A DNA stretch of 64,000 bases. Origin: Cyclina sinensis (Eukaryota; Mollusca; Bivalvia; Venerida; Veneridae). Position numbers and translations under genes: made by a program. Where the stretch lies: contig JAAONU010000001.1 of NCBI GenBank assembly GCA_012932295.1, positions 27,876,550-27,940,549 on the forward strand, in the 5' to 3' direction. A model generated the notes under the pieces. That model ran no database searches. It was not told the origin of the DNA and was given only the letters and a program-made list of their open reading frames with translations. Shown here piece by piece: positions 15,001 to 41,850 of this stretch (the first letter of the stretch is position 1; every line of letters starts with the position of its first letter).

Positions 15001-15486
15001 ATTCTTTGTAAGAATAATGCCATAATTATGCTTGTGAGTTCTCTTTTACAAAAGGGAGATGGTTTCAAGGGGCTTGTAAATATATGCATGGCACTGTATT
15101 TCATAAAAGTAGTGGAAGAGAAAAATCCAAGGCTCTCGTATTAGAATCTCTGTATTGCAGTGCACATGCACATAGGTGTACATGATAAATGTCAGATAAC
15201 AGTAAATGAAGCCTTCTGCTGTGTTATAGGATGGATATGAGAAAATGAGGATGAATGATAGCATTGCCTTATAACTTCCATATATACACCATAAAAAAGA
15301 TAATGCTAATATTTGCGAACTTAAAGCCCTTGATGCTTAGGCATCCATGTCCTATGGACACATGTCTAGTTGTATCTTTATCCATTGTCTGTTTAAATGT
15401 TTACTGTACAGATGTTTCTATATTTTTCAGATGAAGTAAAGAAGTTGTGTAGCCTGAATTTCAACAGCATTTTCTTCCAAGACTGA
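51..15486 (+). CDS. CCZ1: CCZ1 vacuolar fusion protein homologue (12 coding exons)
   Basis: CCZ1 pairs with MON1 as the exchange factor that activates Rab7 on late endosomes, lysosomes and autophagosomes. Exons read by eye: 51-122, 1182-1279, 1679-1769, 3303-3425, 3816-3905, 5461-5636, 6227-6397, 10926-11071, 13055-13172, 13903-14052, 14620-14747, 15431-15486. All have GT/AG borders and the phases agree, giving 472 residues against about 480 in vertebrates. Recognisable blocks are FNPTYGPREGE (N-terminus, longin region), GLCEAIVTFTQTF, SLHTQKTRQLFFQPE, KYTAFLYNDQLVWSGLEQDD, YKYLTTSLFP, YIYFNHMNLAQKTTVH, CWVVGKKSDQREM and the ending VKKLCSLNFNSIFFQD. The start is the first ATG after an in-frame TAA at 30-32. 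An acceptor-like CTTTCAAG at about 14-21 suggests a 5' UTR exon begins there, with the promoter outside the window. Identity is very secure; small splice-border errors are possible. Confidence 0.95.
340..1000 (+). repeat. Interspersed repeat with two internal copies (CCZ1 intron 1)
   Basis: A stretch beginning near GGTGTATGCTGGAATC contains a motif (fall-off in ATTGAACTTTGACTTT, preceded by GTAGATGTGCAAGAC-like text) twice, at about 430-600 and 785-960. The same motifs recur at 24.6-25.0 kb and 26.0-26.4 kb in macroH2A intron 5, so this is a dispersed family. ORFs here are chance. Confidence 0.6.
2055..3090 (+). repeat. Hairpin-headed interspersed repeat, copy 1 (CCZ1 intron 3)
   Basis: Head AGCTCACCTGAG...AAGGTGAGCT folds back on itself (8-bp stem). 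The tail near 3061-3090 contains a GGGC...GGCCCTCTT block shared with the other copies. The body has repeated ACAGAAATG and AAATGACATCTCC motifs. No coding potential. Confidence 0.75.
3948..4223 (+). repeat. 70-bp tandem repeat, four copies (CCZ1 intron 5)
   Basis: GTGAAAATTAGCAGC recurs near 3949, 4019, 4090 and 4160, each followed by CAAAAATTTCC and GGTCATCATTTTAAAA. The array starts just 3' of the exon 5 donor and abuts a hairpin-headed repeat. Confidence 0.85.
4224..5240 (+). repeat. Hairpin-family repeat, copy 2, tail-less (CCZ1 intron 5)
   Basis: A degenerate head AGCTTACCTGAGCA is followed by about six cycles of the roughly 150-bp body (GACCTCTA...TTCAAATTATGCC...CAGGGGT...AAAATCTTCTTGTC...CACAAG). 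It fades out without the usual GGCCATCATGGCCC tail. Confidence 0.65.
5935..6096 (-). repeat. tRNA-derived SINE, minus strand (CCZ1 intron 6)
   Basis: Read on the minus strand it starts GGAGGAGCAGTGGTCGAGG, carries a box A-like TGGTCGAGGGGTTAGAGC and a box B-like GGTTCAAATCC, then a tail with GGTTTGAACCCAGGAAGCAG that matches the copy at 41.7 kb. This is a pol III promoter structure rather than a functional tRNA. Confidence 0.8.
6448..9290 (+). repeat. Hairpin-family repeat, copy 3, interrupted (CCZ1 intron 7)
   Basis: Head AGCTCACCTGAGCACTAAG with a TGGTGAGG partner; body to about 6840. The body resumes at about 8095 and continues in cycles to about 9290 (GACCTCTACCAAGATTGTTC, AAAATCTTCTTCTCTGAAAC). 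The gap is the segment listed separately. No tail before copy 4 begins. Confidence 0.65.
6845..8094. other. Segment splitting copy 3 of the hairpin repeat
   Basis: This stretch does not match the repeat body on either side, so it is probably an insertion or several. It contains a short hairpin CTCCCTGCCAGGGAG at its left edge, an imperfect inverted repeat (about 7037-7085 against about 7268-7318) and a G/C-rich patch at about 7905-8070, unlike its surroundings. No ORF worth calling; borders uncertain. Confidence 0.4.
9340..10330 (+). repeat. Hairpin-family repeat, copy 4, complete (CCZ1 intron 7)
   Basis: It begins AGCTCACCTGAGCCTTTGGC, has the cyclic body, and ends CTCAGGTGAGCGATC...GGCCATCATGGCCCTCTTG. 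This is the cleanest full-length example in the window: a fold-back head and a palindromic tail. Confidence 0.8.
10331..10872 (+). repeat. Head-less copy of the same repeat tail
   Basis: About 540 bases of diverged body end with CAGGTGAGGGATATAGTG and CATCATAGCCCTCTTG at 10840-10872, just before CCZ1 exon 8. Weak body similarity; the tail is clear. Confidence 0.5.
11138..11950 (+). repeat. Interspersed repeat with internal cycles (CCZ1 intron 8)
   Basis: Starts TTATACCCCCACCCACTTTG. A motif (GTTTGAAACTTGGT...TTCACTAATA...GTAGATGTGCATGA...TTTTTCATG) cycles roughly five times at about 150-bp spacing. Related to the repeats at 0.3-1.0 and 24.6-26.4 kb. Confidence 0.6.
12100..12857 (-). repeat. 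Hairpin-family repeat, minus-strand copy (CCZ1 intron 8)
   Basis: On the minus strand the head reads TTTTAGCTCATCTGAGCACG, then GTAGTGCTCATTTGAGC. The body includes antisense GGTCATTAATGGCCCC-type segments. It is the only complete head in reverse orientation in this window. Confidence 0.65.
13173..13902. other. CCZ1 intron 9, nothing recognised
   Basis: AT-rich intron with no repeat family, RNA gene or convincing ORF that I can identify. Confidence 0.5.
14053..14619. other. CCZ1 intron 10, nothing recognised
   Basis: AT-rich intron without identifiable structure. Intron 11 that follows is also plain except for the hairpin end near 15350-15368. Confidence 0.5.
15346..15368 (+). mobile_element. 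Helitron-like 3' end: hairpin then CTAG
   Basis: CATGTCC-TAT-GGACACATG folds and is followed by TCTAG then T. The same hairpin plus CTAG end occurs at 31906-31928. Helitron 3' ends are known to carry a short hairpin a few bases before CTRR, with T outside. Only the tail is clear here; the upstream extent was not found. Confidence 0.4.
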
Positions 15487-15872
15487 TAATAAGTTACAAT
15501 GGAACATTTTAATTGTGAACTAGTCTAACATAGATCATGATAAAGTGATGTGTCACAGACATGATATAAAATTGATGTTGGGACCAGATTGTAAGGGAAT
15601 CAACATAAGTCAAAATGAAAAACCAAGCTGTAAAGTTGAAAAAGAAAGCCACATACTGTGAATTCTGCTAAAAACATAAAGACTGTTAGAACATTTGGTG
15701 TTTTGTGTATTATACATCTTCAGGAGTTGTTACAATCATTGTACTTAGGTCATTTTTGGCCACACAGGGGTCACGTCTTTTAAAAAACATAGAAGAAAAT
15801 TTACTATTCATAGCCCAAACTTCTTAGACCTTTGATATAAAGCAGTGTGTAATAGACTGTGAGATTTGTTTG

Positions 15873-16100
15873 CTCCCCAAAGGGAGAGCATATAGTCTGT
15901 CCATCTGTCCAGTTATGTTCTGAGTATAACTCAAAAACCAATAAAGGAATTTACTTTAAACTTCATACAATGATACAGGACATGGAAAGAAAGTGCAGAA
16001 CATAAGAACAATAACTTGTGTAGTTTTCTCATTATCTTTTCTTAGTACATTTTGATTGTCTGGGACATAACTCTAACAAACATGTGGACTTTTTTTAGCT
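15873..16100 (+). repeat. Interspersed repeat, GCTCCCCAAAGGGAGAGC head, 3' of CCZ1
   Basis: The fold-back head GCTCCCCAAAGGGAGAGC and the following TATAGTCTGTCCATCTGTCC match the style of the repeat at 24975. It probably lies in the CCZ1 3' UTR or just past it and carries an AATAAA at 15940. Confidence 0.5.
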
Positions 16101-16257
16101 TTCACCAGTAGATTTGGATCTAGTTATAAGTAGATTTAACTTTACTTAGGTAGATTTTGTTTATCCATATCGACCCTATTACACGAGTCGCTAAAATGCA
16201 CTGAGTACTTTCTTTTTGGACTTAATTTCATAATTATAATTTTGCATTTTAACAGTC

Positions 16258-16263
16258 AATAAA
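16258..16263 (+). terminator. Candidate CCZ1 polyadenylation signal
   Basis: AATAAA lies 772 bases after the CCZ1 stop, preceded by T-rich sequence. Another AATAAA at 15940-15945 sits in a repeat. Which is used cannot be told from sequence. Confidence 0.35.
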
Positions 16264-16734
16264 ATATCACTACATAAGGGTTATGAAAAAAACATTGAAC
16301 ATGTCAACAAATTTGTATTTGTGTGACATGAAGACCTGTTTAGTTTAATTCAGGTCATTCTCTGAATTTTTAAGGGTCATAGATTACATTTTAAGAAGCT
16401 ATGTGTCAGCAGTATAAATGTTAGCCACTGACCCAATAGCAAAGACAAAAGATCAATTTTCAGATCATAATTCATCAAATCTTCAAAGCAGTTATGAATT
16501 ACTTTAGCTTTTACTTTCGGTTTTCTTGCCTAACCAACTTCACAGTTAACAAAACAGATATATGGTAATTAAGTGATCAGCTGATAATACGAGGCAGGAA
16601 ACTTATTCCAAAAGGCTTAATTTATTTCATGGCAGTATTTTTACTAGTAAAATACACCCATTTTGAATTAGTGCTATAGAGAGCATCTATTGGTTTCACC
16701 GATTTTCTTGTCAAAGTCTGTCACTTATGTATCA

Positions 16735-17380
16735 TTTTTGATATAAGATGGTCAATAAATGAAGGCTCTATGACAAAAAGTGGGAAAGTTTTTTTTAGCC
16801 TAATGGTGACCCAAAGTGCGGGGCTAATTTTGACCCCAAGGCCAGAGTTTTAACAAACTTGGTAGAGGTCCACTAGGCCATCAAAAATCTTAACACTAGG
16901 CCTTCTGACTAGAAGATTTTTAGCTAACCTGAGCATGCAGTGCTTTTGTGAGCCTTCGGAATTGGTGTTTGTTTGTCATTCATGTGTTAAGATATTTGAC
17001 ATCTCTGAAACCAGCAGGCCTAATTTAATAAAACTTGCTTGGATTGTTCCTTGCGTGAAGCTTTATCAAAGTTATTCAGAATGGTTCCAGTCCCTTGCAG
17101 ATTTGGGCCACAGGAGATAAAATTAGATTTTAAAAGTTAAAATTTCAAAAATCTTTTCTGAAACCGCGAGGCCTTGAGCTGTGATATTTGGTATGTAGCA
17201 TCATCTAGTGGTCCTCGACCAAATATTTTTGGGTCAAAATTGGCCCCGCCCCAGCTGCAACATGATTTTACATAGGCTTTCAATAGTGAGATGCCAAAAA
17301 TTTTGTCTGAAACTGCTTTGCTTTTGAGTTTGATATTTGGCATACAGCCTTCACCTAGAGGTCCTCTACAAAGATACTAC
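16735..17380. repeat. Two hairpin-family pieces head to head
   Basis: 16735-16915 is antisense body (GGTCCACTAGGCC, AATTTTGACCCC). At 16921 a plus-strand head TAGCTAACCTGAGCATGC begins and the body runs to about 17380. The two copies therefore point away from a shared centre. Confidence 0.6.
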
Positions 17381-17399
17381 ACATTATGCCTCCAGGGCC

Positions 17400-18150
17400 A
17401 AAAAGACTTGCATACCTTAGAAAAGTGGGAGTTAGTTTGGGTGAAGGAGTTCAACCCATTCAAATGTCAAGTAATCCACGTCTCGAGGAGGTAACATCTA
17501 TTACCAACTACTTACTGTCTTCATGCAAATATTCTAGAAGCAGTAACATGGGCCAAATACCTAGGGGTAGATATATTAAATAACCTCATGGAACGAGCCC
17601 ATAAACAAGCCTACTAAAAAGGCAAACCAAACCCTTGGTTTCCTAGGCCGAAAAATAAAGGGGAATTCAGAACTTAAGGCCATGACATACAAGATAAAAT
17701 AAAGGTTAATTCAGAACCCCTGAAGGCCATGACATACAAGACCTGTGTTTGACTAAAATATGCATCAGAATCTGGTCCTTCTACACCCAAAGCCAAATAG
17801 AATTTGTCCAAGGAAAATCCGCACGTTGGGTCCAATGTGATTTTTAGATGAACATCCAGTGTACTTTGATGATACAGTCACTTAACTGGGACTAACTAGA
17901 TTTTTGTCGTATTGACTTTACATAGACTCCGTGATATAAAAGATCACCCATGGTATAGTTGGTATCCTTATAGAAGATGTATTATCCCATTAAGTAGAGC
18001 TTCCCGGCATGCCAATCTGTTGAGCTACAGGTTAATCCCAGCCTCAACAGACCAGTACAAGTTCCTTCCCAAGGATAGTCTTCAACTGGAACAGTCTACC
18101 CCATGATATTGTCATTCTGCAGGTCCACACTTTACCAGTTCAATATCATG
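17400..18150 (+). pseudogene. Decayed LINE reverse transcriptase, C-terminal part
   Basis: Broken reading frames still show features of the end of a CR1/Jockey-type non-LTR reverse transcriptase: an FNPFKCQVIHVSRR-like block near 17450-17495, then AHKQA / TLGFLGRKI, SRHANLLSYRLIPASTDQYK near 18000-18060 and WNSLPHDIVI-like text near 18080-18120. Stops and frameshifts are frequent, including an apparent internal duplication of about 45 bases near 17660-17740. A dead copy that ends about 330 bases before the macroH2A start. Confidence 0.75.
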
Positions 18151-18476
18151 GATGTATATATTGACCATATTTCACCGTAACACAATATATATTCTTTTCT
18201 AAATACGTCTTTTTTTATTACTCTCAACTTTCTTAGTGGTTTCACGCGCCTACTGTCTACGTCATCATGAGGGGTTTGACAGAAATGGAAGACGACATGC
18301 GTCAATAACCTTTCCGTCATCGACATGACGACATCGATATCAACAAACATTTTAGACAATACCGAAAATTTGACAGTTACGTCACTACCGGTTTCATTTC
18401 TGTTGACATTTGCAATATACGAATCCAGTAGAGTGCATTAATATTTACTGTAACCTTTGGCACTGCAGTATTTATC

Positions 18477-34944
<16,468 letters not shown>

Positions 34945-35820
34945 ACTATCCACTGCAATCACTGATGTCATAGTTTTAGAAATCATGAACTGTCCACTAC
35001 CATGTGACATTTTTTTGTTTGTTTGTTAGAATGTTTTATAAATTATAGCTATTGTTACAAGGAATGCTTGTTTTAATTATTGTTAACTTATTTTTTTTGA
35101 CAAAATGATGTTTTAGTCTGTAATTTTCTTATTACTAATTATAGTCTTTTATTAATTATTTAGAGTTGTAATAGCAAGGTTAATTTTGAAATTATACAAC
35201 AATGTTTGGAGTAAAGGGCTTGTTGCTCTTCCACAATGGGATCAAAGTCTTCAAAACAATTTCATCGTTTCTGCCTGCATTTATTTTCCATTTTTCATAC
35301 TGATTTCTGCACATGCATATTTTACAGTACACTCATTTTATCAGTCAAAATAGGTGATGTCAGTGACAAATTATTGAATGCTTTGTTTAACTTATGCAAG
35401 GAAATTTATCAAATTTTGAGCTAACTTTAGCTCAGTATATTGAGGGTAAGTTTAATCAGGTTGTTTAGTCTCTTGTCAACATTTAGCACATGAATACACA
35501 TGACATGATATTTTGGACCTAATCTTTATATAATTATGTTATGATGATCTAGTTCATGTTTCTTGTTAATTCACCTCAAGAAAAGTAAGTTTGAGTGTAG
35601 GAAGTTTTTACACTTCTTTTTATAGTAAGAACTGCACAGGAACTGCCCAGGCTTTTTTGTTTTTACAAAACATTTTAAAATGTTTTAAAAGAAGTAGTTT
35701 CAGATTTGTAAAATCAAAATAATATCTGATGTCAAGAAATATTTACACATTTTTACATCATACATATATGGAAACCAGTGCAATGAAGAACTTACACTGA
35801 TACTCTAAACTTGTTTTTAT
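34945..35820. other. macroH2A 3' region, nothing recognised
   Basis: AT-rich sequence after the stop, presumably the 3' UTR and beyond. No clear repeat; no close consensus AATAAA was noticed. Confidence 0.45.
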
Positions 35821-35824
35821 ATGT

Positions 35825-36560
35825 CTGTAGGAAGGTAATATGTTATGCCCCTGTATGTCAGTCCATCTGTATGTCAGTCTGTTAACAATTTCTTGTCCAC
35901 TCCGTATCTCTTGAACTGTTTAAAGGATGTGTATGAAACCTTAGTCAAGTGTTCATTTCATTTAGATGACTTTCAGAGCCCTCTATTCAGAAGCACCGTT
36001 TTTATATCAAGGTCACAGTTCAAGGTCAAATATTTGAGCCATAGAATTCCGGTCCACTCTGTATCTCCAAAAATCCCTTTCAAAATCTTATGAGAGTTTG
36101 GTCAGATGTTTATCTTATCAAGGCAACTTGCAGAACCAATAATAATGGCAATATTTTAGGTGTACTTAAGTTGCAAAATTTTGGATAATGAACGTTTTGG
36201 ACAATTTTTTTTTCTGGTTTCTGCTGAAAGGATAAACTTTGTTCAGATGATTAATTTATTGAGGTGACTTAAAGAACCTACTTTCCGAAGCATCACTTGA
36301 AGGTCAAGGTGACTGTTAGATGTCAAAGGTTTAAGCCATAGAATTCCTGTGTGCTCCATATCTCCAAAAATCCCTTCCAGGATAATTATGAAAATTTGGT
36401 CAGATGTTTTACTCATATGGGTGATGTGTAGAACGAACATTCTTAGGTTTTTTAACTTGCATGATTTCAGATAACAAGATTACAAGTTTCTGCCAAGGCT
36501 GATTCAGTGTCAGTAGCTATTTCTGGTGTAATATTGCCAACGCATCAGGAGAGTTCTTGT
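35825..36560 (+). repeat. Interspersed repeat, TTATGCCCCTGTATGTCAG head
   Basis: The head resembles other ATGCCCC-type starts. Internal cycles (TTCAAGGTCAAAT, CCATAGAATTCC, CCAAAAATCCC, TGGTCAGATGTTT) occur twice, about 290 bases apart. Confidence 0.6.
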
Positions 36561-36875
36561 TGTAATTACCATAGATAGTTTTTTAAGATTTGGTCTTTAT
36601 AGAATCTGAGTTTATGACTCTAAAAGTCAAAAATAGTCTATTAAAAACATACATCCAAATAAAAAAATTTATAATCAAGAATTTATAAACAGTAACCTTG
36701 GTAAACCATAGTGTTATCAAAATGTACATTTATCTTGAATGTATCTCCTTAACAACAGCTAACTGAGGACATTTTGTCAACTGTTTATTTCTTATATGGT
36801 AAAGATATATTAACAAACATGAAGTACTAGTTAATGCAAGAATCCATGAAGGAAAACTTGTCTGAATTGTTTATA

Positions 36876-37285
36876 AGGTCACTTGATCACAATGCTCAAG
36901 TTGAGCATTTGTAATTGCCCTATGTCCATTGTCAACTTTTTGCTTTAAAACAACATCTCCTCGGCCACTTTGTCAAAGTAAAGAAAATTAGGCAAGGGTG
37001 TTCTACCAAAATTATTAGAAAAATTCAAATCCAGGCTGAACTCTAGCTGGTACTGCAACAAGAATAAGAAAAACTTATTCTTTATGTCTAAAACTACCAA
37101 GCACAGAGCTATGAAAACTGGTTTGTAGCATTGTCTTGAGGACCTCTTCTAAATTTGATCAAATTATGTTCCTGGGATCACAACTAGCCCTGCTTAAGGG
37201 GTCATGTTAAATAAAGAAATGTATGGGAAAATCTTTAAGAATTTTTTTGTGTAAAACCACAAGGCTCAGAGCTCTAAAATTTTAG
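36876..37285 (+). repeat. Hairpin-family repeat, truncated copy
   Basis: Degenerate head GGTCACTTGATCACAATGC, CAAGTTGAGC, then ACAACATCTCCTC, GAGGACCTCTTC and ACCACAAGGCTCAGAGC. No tail. Confidence 0.55.
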
Positions 37286-37289
37286 CTGA

Positions 37290-37880
37290 AGTTTCAAAAA
37301 GACCTGGGTTTCCTAGAAGTGTCATGTTAGGACAAACCTAAAAATCTTGGGTTTCCTGGAAATTCCATGTGAGAATAAACCTAAAAACATTGGGTTTCCT
37401 GGACGTTTCATGTGAAAACAAACTTAAAAAGACTAGGTGTGCTGGAAGTTTCATTTGAAAACAAACATAAAAAGACTTGGTTTTCCTGGAAGTTTCATGT
37501 GAGAATAAACCTAAATCATGTGAGAACAAACCTAAAAAAGTCTTGGGTTTCCAGGAAATTTCACATGAGAACAAACCTAAATCATGAAAGAAAGAACCTT
37601 TAAAGACTTGGCTTTCTTGGAAATTTCATGTGAGAACAAACCTAAAAAGACTGGGTTTGCTGGAAATTTCAAGTGAGAACAAACCTTAAAAGACTGGTTG
37701 AACTGGAAGTTTTATGTGAAAACAAATCTAAAAAGACTGGGTTTTCTGGAAAGTTCATGTGAGAACAAACCTTAAAAGACTGGGTTTGCAGGAAGTTTAG
37801 TGTAAAAAAAACAAAACAAAACAAAAACAAAAACCAACAAAAACAGGGTTTCCTGGAGGTTTAAAATGAGACCAAACCAT
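37290..37880 (+). repeat. 43-bp tandem repeat, about 12 copies
   Basis: Unit: AACCTAAAAAGACT, GGGTTTCCTGGAA, GTTTCATGTGAGAACA, with spacing 42-44. It degenerates into a CAAAA-rich stretch near 37806. ORFs within are by-products. Confidence 0.9.
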
Positions 37881-38010
37881 TTATGAATAATCAGATATGC
37901 TTGCTTGACTGGACCAAGAAAACAGTATTGTTAGATTGAAGTAAATAATAACTGTTATTCAACATAGGATAGGTTATTGTATGTAGAGGGCAAAATTAAT
38001 GTTGGTTTTC

Positions 38011-38011
<1 letters not shown>

Positions 38012-38061
<50 letters not shown>
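38012..38061 (+). repeat. Poly-T run of about 49, then (GT)n
   Basis: An almost pure T run followed by TGTGTGTGTG. It could be the A-tail of a minus-strand retroposed copy, but no body was recognised beside it. Confidence 0.9.
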
Positions 38062-38070
<9 letters not shown>

Positions 38071-39560
38071 ACCATAGTTATGTGATAGTTTTGAATTCAG
38101 ATATCTTCTAGCAGTTTTGGTTGTACATCATATTCATTGAATCATGTTAAGGACATGTGTCTAAGAATATTTGAATTATAGTCATTCTTTGATGGCATGC
38201 AATTGTTGGGACTGAGACCTAAACTTTGAATGTTGTGGAATTCGAGCCATACAAAGGATACTTCATGTTGTCAAAGATGGCATCGATTTGAGACCAGTTT
38301 TCTCTCCTTAGATTTCACTTTAAAAGATAACATAATTATAACAATTTTACATTGAAAAAGAATACAATCACATATGATATATACCCTGCAGTGAGTTAAA
38401 AAAATAAATAAGCAAATCAGCATCAATTGATTTGGAACAAAGTGGTTGAGTAGCCATTTGTTGTGAAAAGTGACTTATCACTATCTATTTGAGCTTATTT
38501 ATCGTCGGTACCGAGACTTGTCTTTCGAAATATTTTGGATTCATACCACTCCATTTATAGACAAAAATGACTCTTGTCAAGTAATTGCATTAAAATTGTT
38601 CATGCAGTATCTTACAAACTGTTATAGTGCAGTAAATAACAGCTTGAAAATAATCCTGTTAAGCATGTTAAGTGGTTAAAAAAAATCTGTTAAGTCGGTA
38701 TTTCATCAAAATCTACAGACATATCAATCATCAGTTCACCTATGATTTGTCAAAGTTATGGTAGCTAGCAGTGCAGTTTCTCACCTAAAATAAACTTCAA
38801 CCCATGAAATGTGTAAATAGCAAGTTGGGTCCTAACAAACACCTCAAGCCATGAAGAAATTCAAGCCTAAAAAACTCGAACCATGTTTCTAATTTAAATA
38901 GAAAAATAGAAGTGGGGGTGAAAATGAGACTTTGCCAAAACTTCAAGCCATCAGGGAATTCAAGTGAAGAGAGATTGAGCCATGGAAGAACAACTGTATT
39001 TTTTGTGAACTTTTTTTTTGTGTTTTGTGGAAATTTACTAGAAAACTATGAAATTAACAGGAAGCAAAATGATGATTTTTAATTGCCTTCATAAAATTAT
39101 TACTTAGGCTATTGAACTTAATATTTGAAATTTTAACTGTTAAACTACACAGATTAAATTTTTGTAATAAATTTTTGTACCACCTAGAAATTCTGTACAA
39201 CACAGTCATGTACTTATTGTGTTAGTTTTGCAATGTTTAGCTCAATGGCATAGTAGGCATGATTATAGATTTGCTATTTTCTGTTAAATGCATCATTGTG
39301 TGTCATAAAAGTTTGAAGTTTGGTTTAACAGGCCACCAGTATATAGTTGCTGTACTTATCTTCCCAGTTGTATAAATATGGATCGCCAGACAAAATCAAC
39401 AGTTGAGGCAAGCAGTTGTCCTCTTACCCCAGATACATTTGGCTACAATCAAATGGGCAAATAGGCATATCTAGAATCCGTTTTAGTTTTACATTGTTGT
39501 TAATTTTGAATCTGTTGAGCTCTGATTGAACGCTTTTGTTATTTTACTTTAGTTATAGTC
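38062..39560. other. Intergenic, nothing recognised
   Basis: AT-rich sequence. Short ORFs (for example 38470-38679) lack any family signature and are taken as chance. Confidence 0.45.
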
Positions 39561-39572
39561 TTAAAGACTTTT

Positions 39573-40520
39573 TGCTCACCTTACCACAAAGTGCTCATGG
39601 GTGAGCTGTTAGGATAGGTGACTGACATCTGTGGTCAGCATTTTCCTTCAAACAACATCTCTTCCTAAACCACTGGGTTAATTTTTACTAAACTTTACAA
39701 GCATGTTCCTCAAATTTCAAATTCCTTAAAATTGTTTGGTTCCATTCAGAACTCAAGTTGCCATGGCAACCAACAAAAGACTTTGAAAATCTTCTCCTCA
39801 GAAACACCAGACCAATTTCAATATAATTTCACAAAATGTGGCCCTTTATCTTATTCCTTCAAACCATTTGGTTCCCTTAAAAACATGACCTACAGATGGC
39901 AGAGCCTGTTTTCACTATATGACTTTATAGAAAACTTTGAAAATCTTCACCTCAAAAACCAATGGCACAATTTCAATACAATTTTTCATAAATATTTTTT
40001 ATATGGCCCCTAATCAAATTATTTCATGCCATGTTGATTTGTAAAAAACTTTGCTTACAGGGGGAAGGCAGCTTTTCAGTGTACAACTATTTAGAAGACT
40101 TTGAAAACCTTCCTCTGAGAAACTGCTCGTACAATTCCACAATAATTCCCACAGATGCTCCTTAATTGGTCCTTTATCAAATTCTTTTGGGTAATGTTGG
40201 TTGTAAAATAATTTAGGTGACAAAGGGCAGTGCAACTTAACAGAACACATCTATAAAGAAAAAAATAGAAAAATATTTTCCCATGGCCCAATTTCAAAAT
40301 AATTTCACAGAAATGTTCCTGTGGTGGCCTTTTTATAAAATTCCTTAAATCCATCTTGGTTCATGAAAAAAATTGACAGTAGTTGGGCAAGTTAACAATA
40401 TATGACTACTTGTATATGGAAGTTCCCAAGTTTCTAAGTTATTTCAGAGAAATATTCCTTTGGTGGACCTTTATCATATTTGTATGAGATAGGTTGGTTG
40501 AAAGAAATTTTAAACACATG
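39573..40520 (+). repeat. Hairpin-family repeat, diverged copy
   Basis: Head GCTCACCTTACCACAAAGTGC, TCATGGGTGAGC; body with ACAACATCTCTTCC, TTGCCATGGCAACC and repeated CTTTGAAAATCTTC cycles of about 115 bases. No recognisable tail. Confidence 0.65.
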
Positions 40521-41670
40521 AACAATTTAGAAAACATATTTTAACCCTGACATACTGATCTTTGTTCTGTTTTTGGAAGTTACAGCAAGGAAAAAAAATC
40601 AACTTTTTAAAACATACGCCAGCAGAACAGGTCTACTACATGTGCAACTCCAGATTGTTAAAGCATAAGTCCTGTGCAGGAGAAAAGTTACTTTCTATGA
40701 GCTTTTGTGACAAGCTTTTGTCCCTTAGTTCTTTAGCTGCATCAGCACTTAGACTTGATATGTTCACCAATACACAGATTCCTGAAAATTTGTACGTATC
40801 TTTGGTAGACATCTATTAACTTTAGAAATAGCTACCCCTGTGGGCCAGCTTGACCAAACCAAGAGGGTAACTAGCTTTTTGTCATAGGCTTTCAGGAGAT
40901 GATATGATTATGAATTATATGAGATTTATATTGATTGGTAAGCAAACTGGGTTTTAAATTTGGTATGGAGAAAATTACTTTTCTTTTCTTTCTTTTCTTT
41001 TTAGGCCACAATCATGAAAGTTTGACTGCGTATAAAGGTTTTTGAAAGATTTTCTTTCAGGTTGTCTCCATCTTCCATTTTACTATGAGCTACATACCTA
41101 CTTTTTTTCTTTATTAAGTTGCATTGATGAAAATTGGATAAGTTGTATATTTCATTATTTGCAACTAGTTTTTCTCTAGCTGCCATAACTTTTTTTGATC
41201 TTATTTGATTACTTTCATAATTATAAAATCTAGATTCTTTTTGTTTTAAATGATTTCATGACTTATTTTTCAAGTATATTTGTGAGTGATTTAGTCACAG
41301 GGCTGTCTTGTTCATAATCCTTATAGATGAAAACATCATGTCAGAAAAAAATAAAAGTAGAGGATGGATATTTCAAAATTTCACCAAAGCACTAATTGGA
41401 CAGGAGATACATACTTAGTTGCCATGCCTAAAGAGACATTTCTATAAACTAAGAAGTTGGAGTAAATAAAGTGGAGCTGATATAACTTGATATTATGCAA
41501 ATATATTGCATTTGCTTTACAGGGAAACTTGATTACACCTTGTACCATTTTAGTATTTGAAAAGAATGGCTGTCATTATTGCTGTATATGTTTCATTGAT
41601 TTAAAACCAAGTTTTACCATTTAGCATGAACAATTGTTATACTTGAAGATACTTATCATTCACTTACCAT
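40521..41670. other. Intergenic, nothing recognised
   Basis: AT-rich. An 85-codon open stretch at 40562-40819 has no recognisable domain and follows a repeat; not called. Confidence 0.4.
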
Positions 41671-41674
41671 CCAT

Positions 41675-41850
41675 GAGGAGCAGTGGAGGGGTTAGAGCGC
41701 CGGACTCCCGGCCCAGATTTGAATCTCGCCAGGGATGAGAGTCTACAGTGACTATCCACATTCCTCACCTTTGGCACCAGTACTGGTTTGAACCCAGGAA
41801 GCAGTCATCGAAAGGATTAATATAAGTTGCAAGAACTTGCTTCCAAATCT
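41675..41850 (+). repeat. tRNA-derived SINE, plus strand
   Basis: Starts GAGGAGCAGTGGAGGGGTTA (box A region GGGGTTAGAGCGCC); box B-like AGATTTGAATCTC at 41714-41726; tail with CCTCACCTTTGGCACCAGTA, GGTTTGAACCCAGGAAGCAG. Same family as the minus-strand copy at 5.9 kb. Confidence 0.8.

Noticed and set aside
37338..37603. ORFs on both strands over the 43-bp repeats
   Set aside because: They repeat the same peptide with the tandem period and lack any gene context.
40562..40819. 85-codon plus-strand ORF
   Set aside because: Follows a diverged repeat, shows no domain and has no exon signals.
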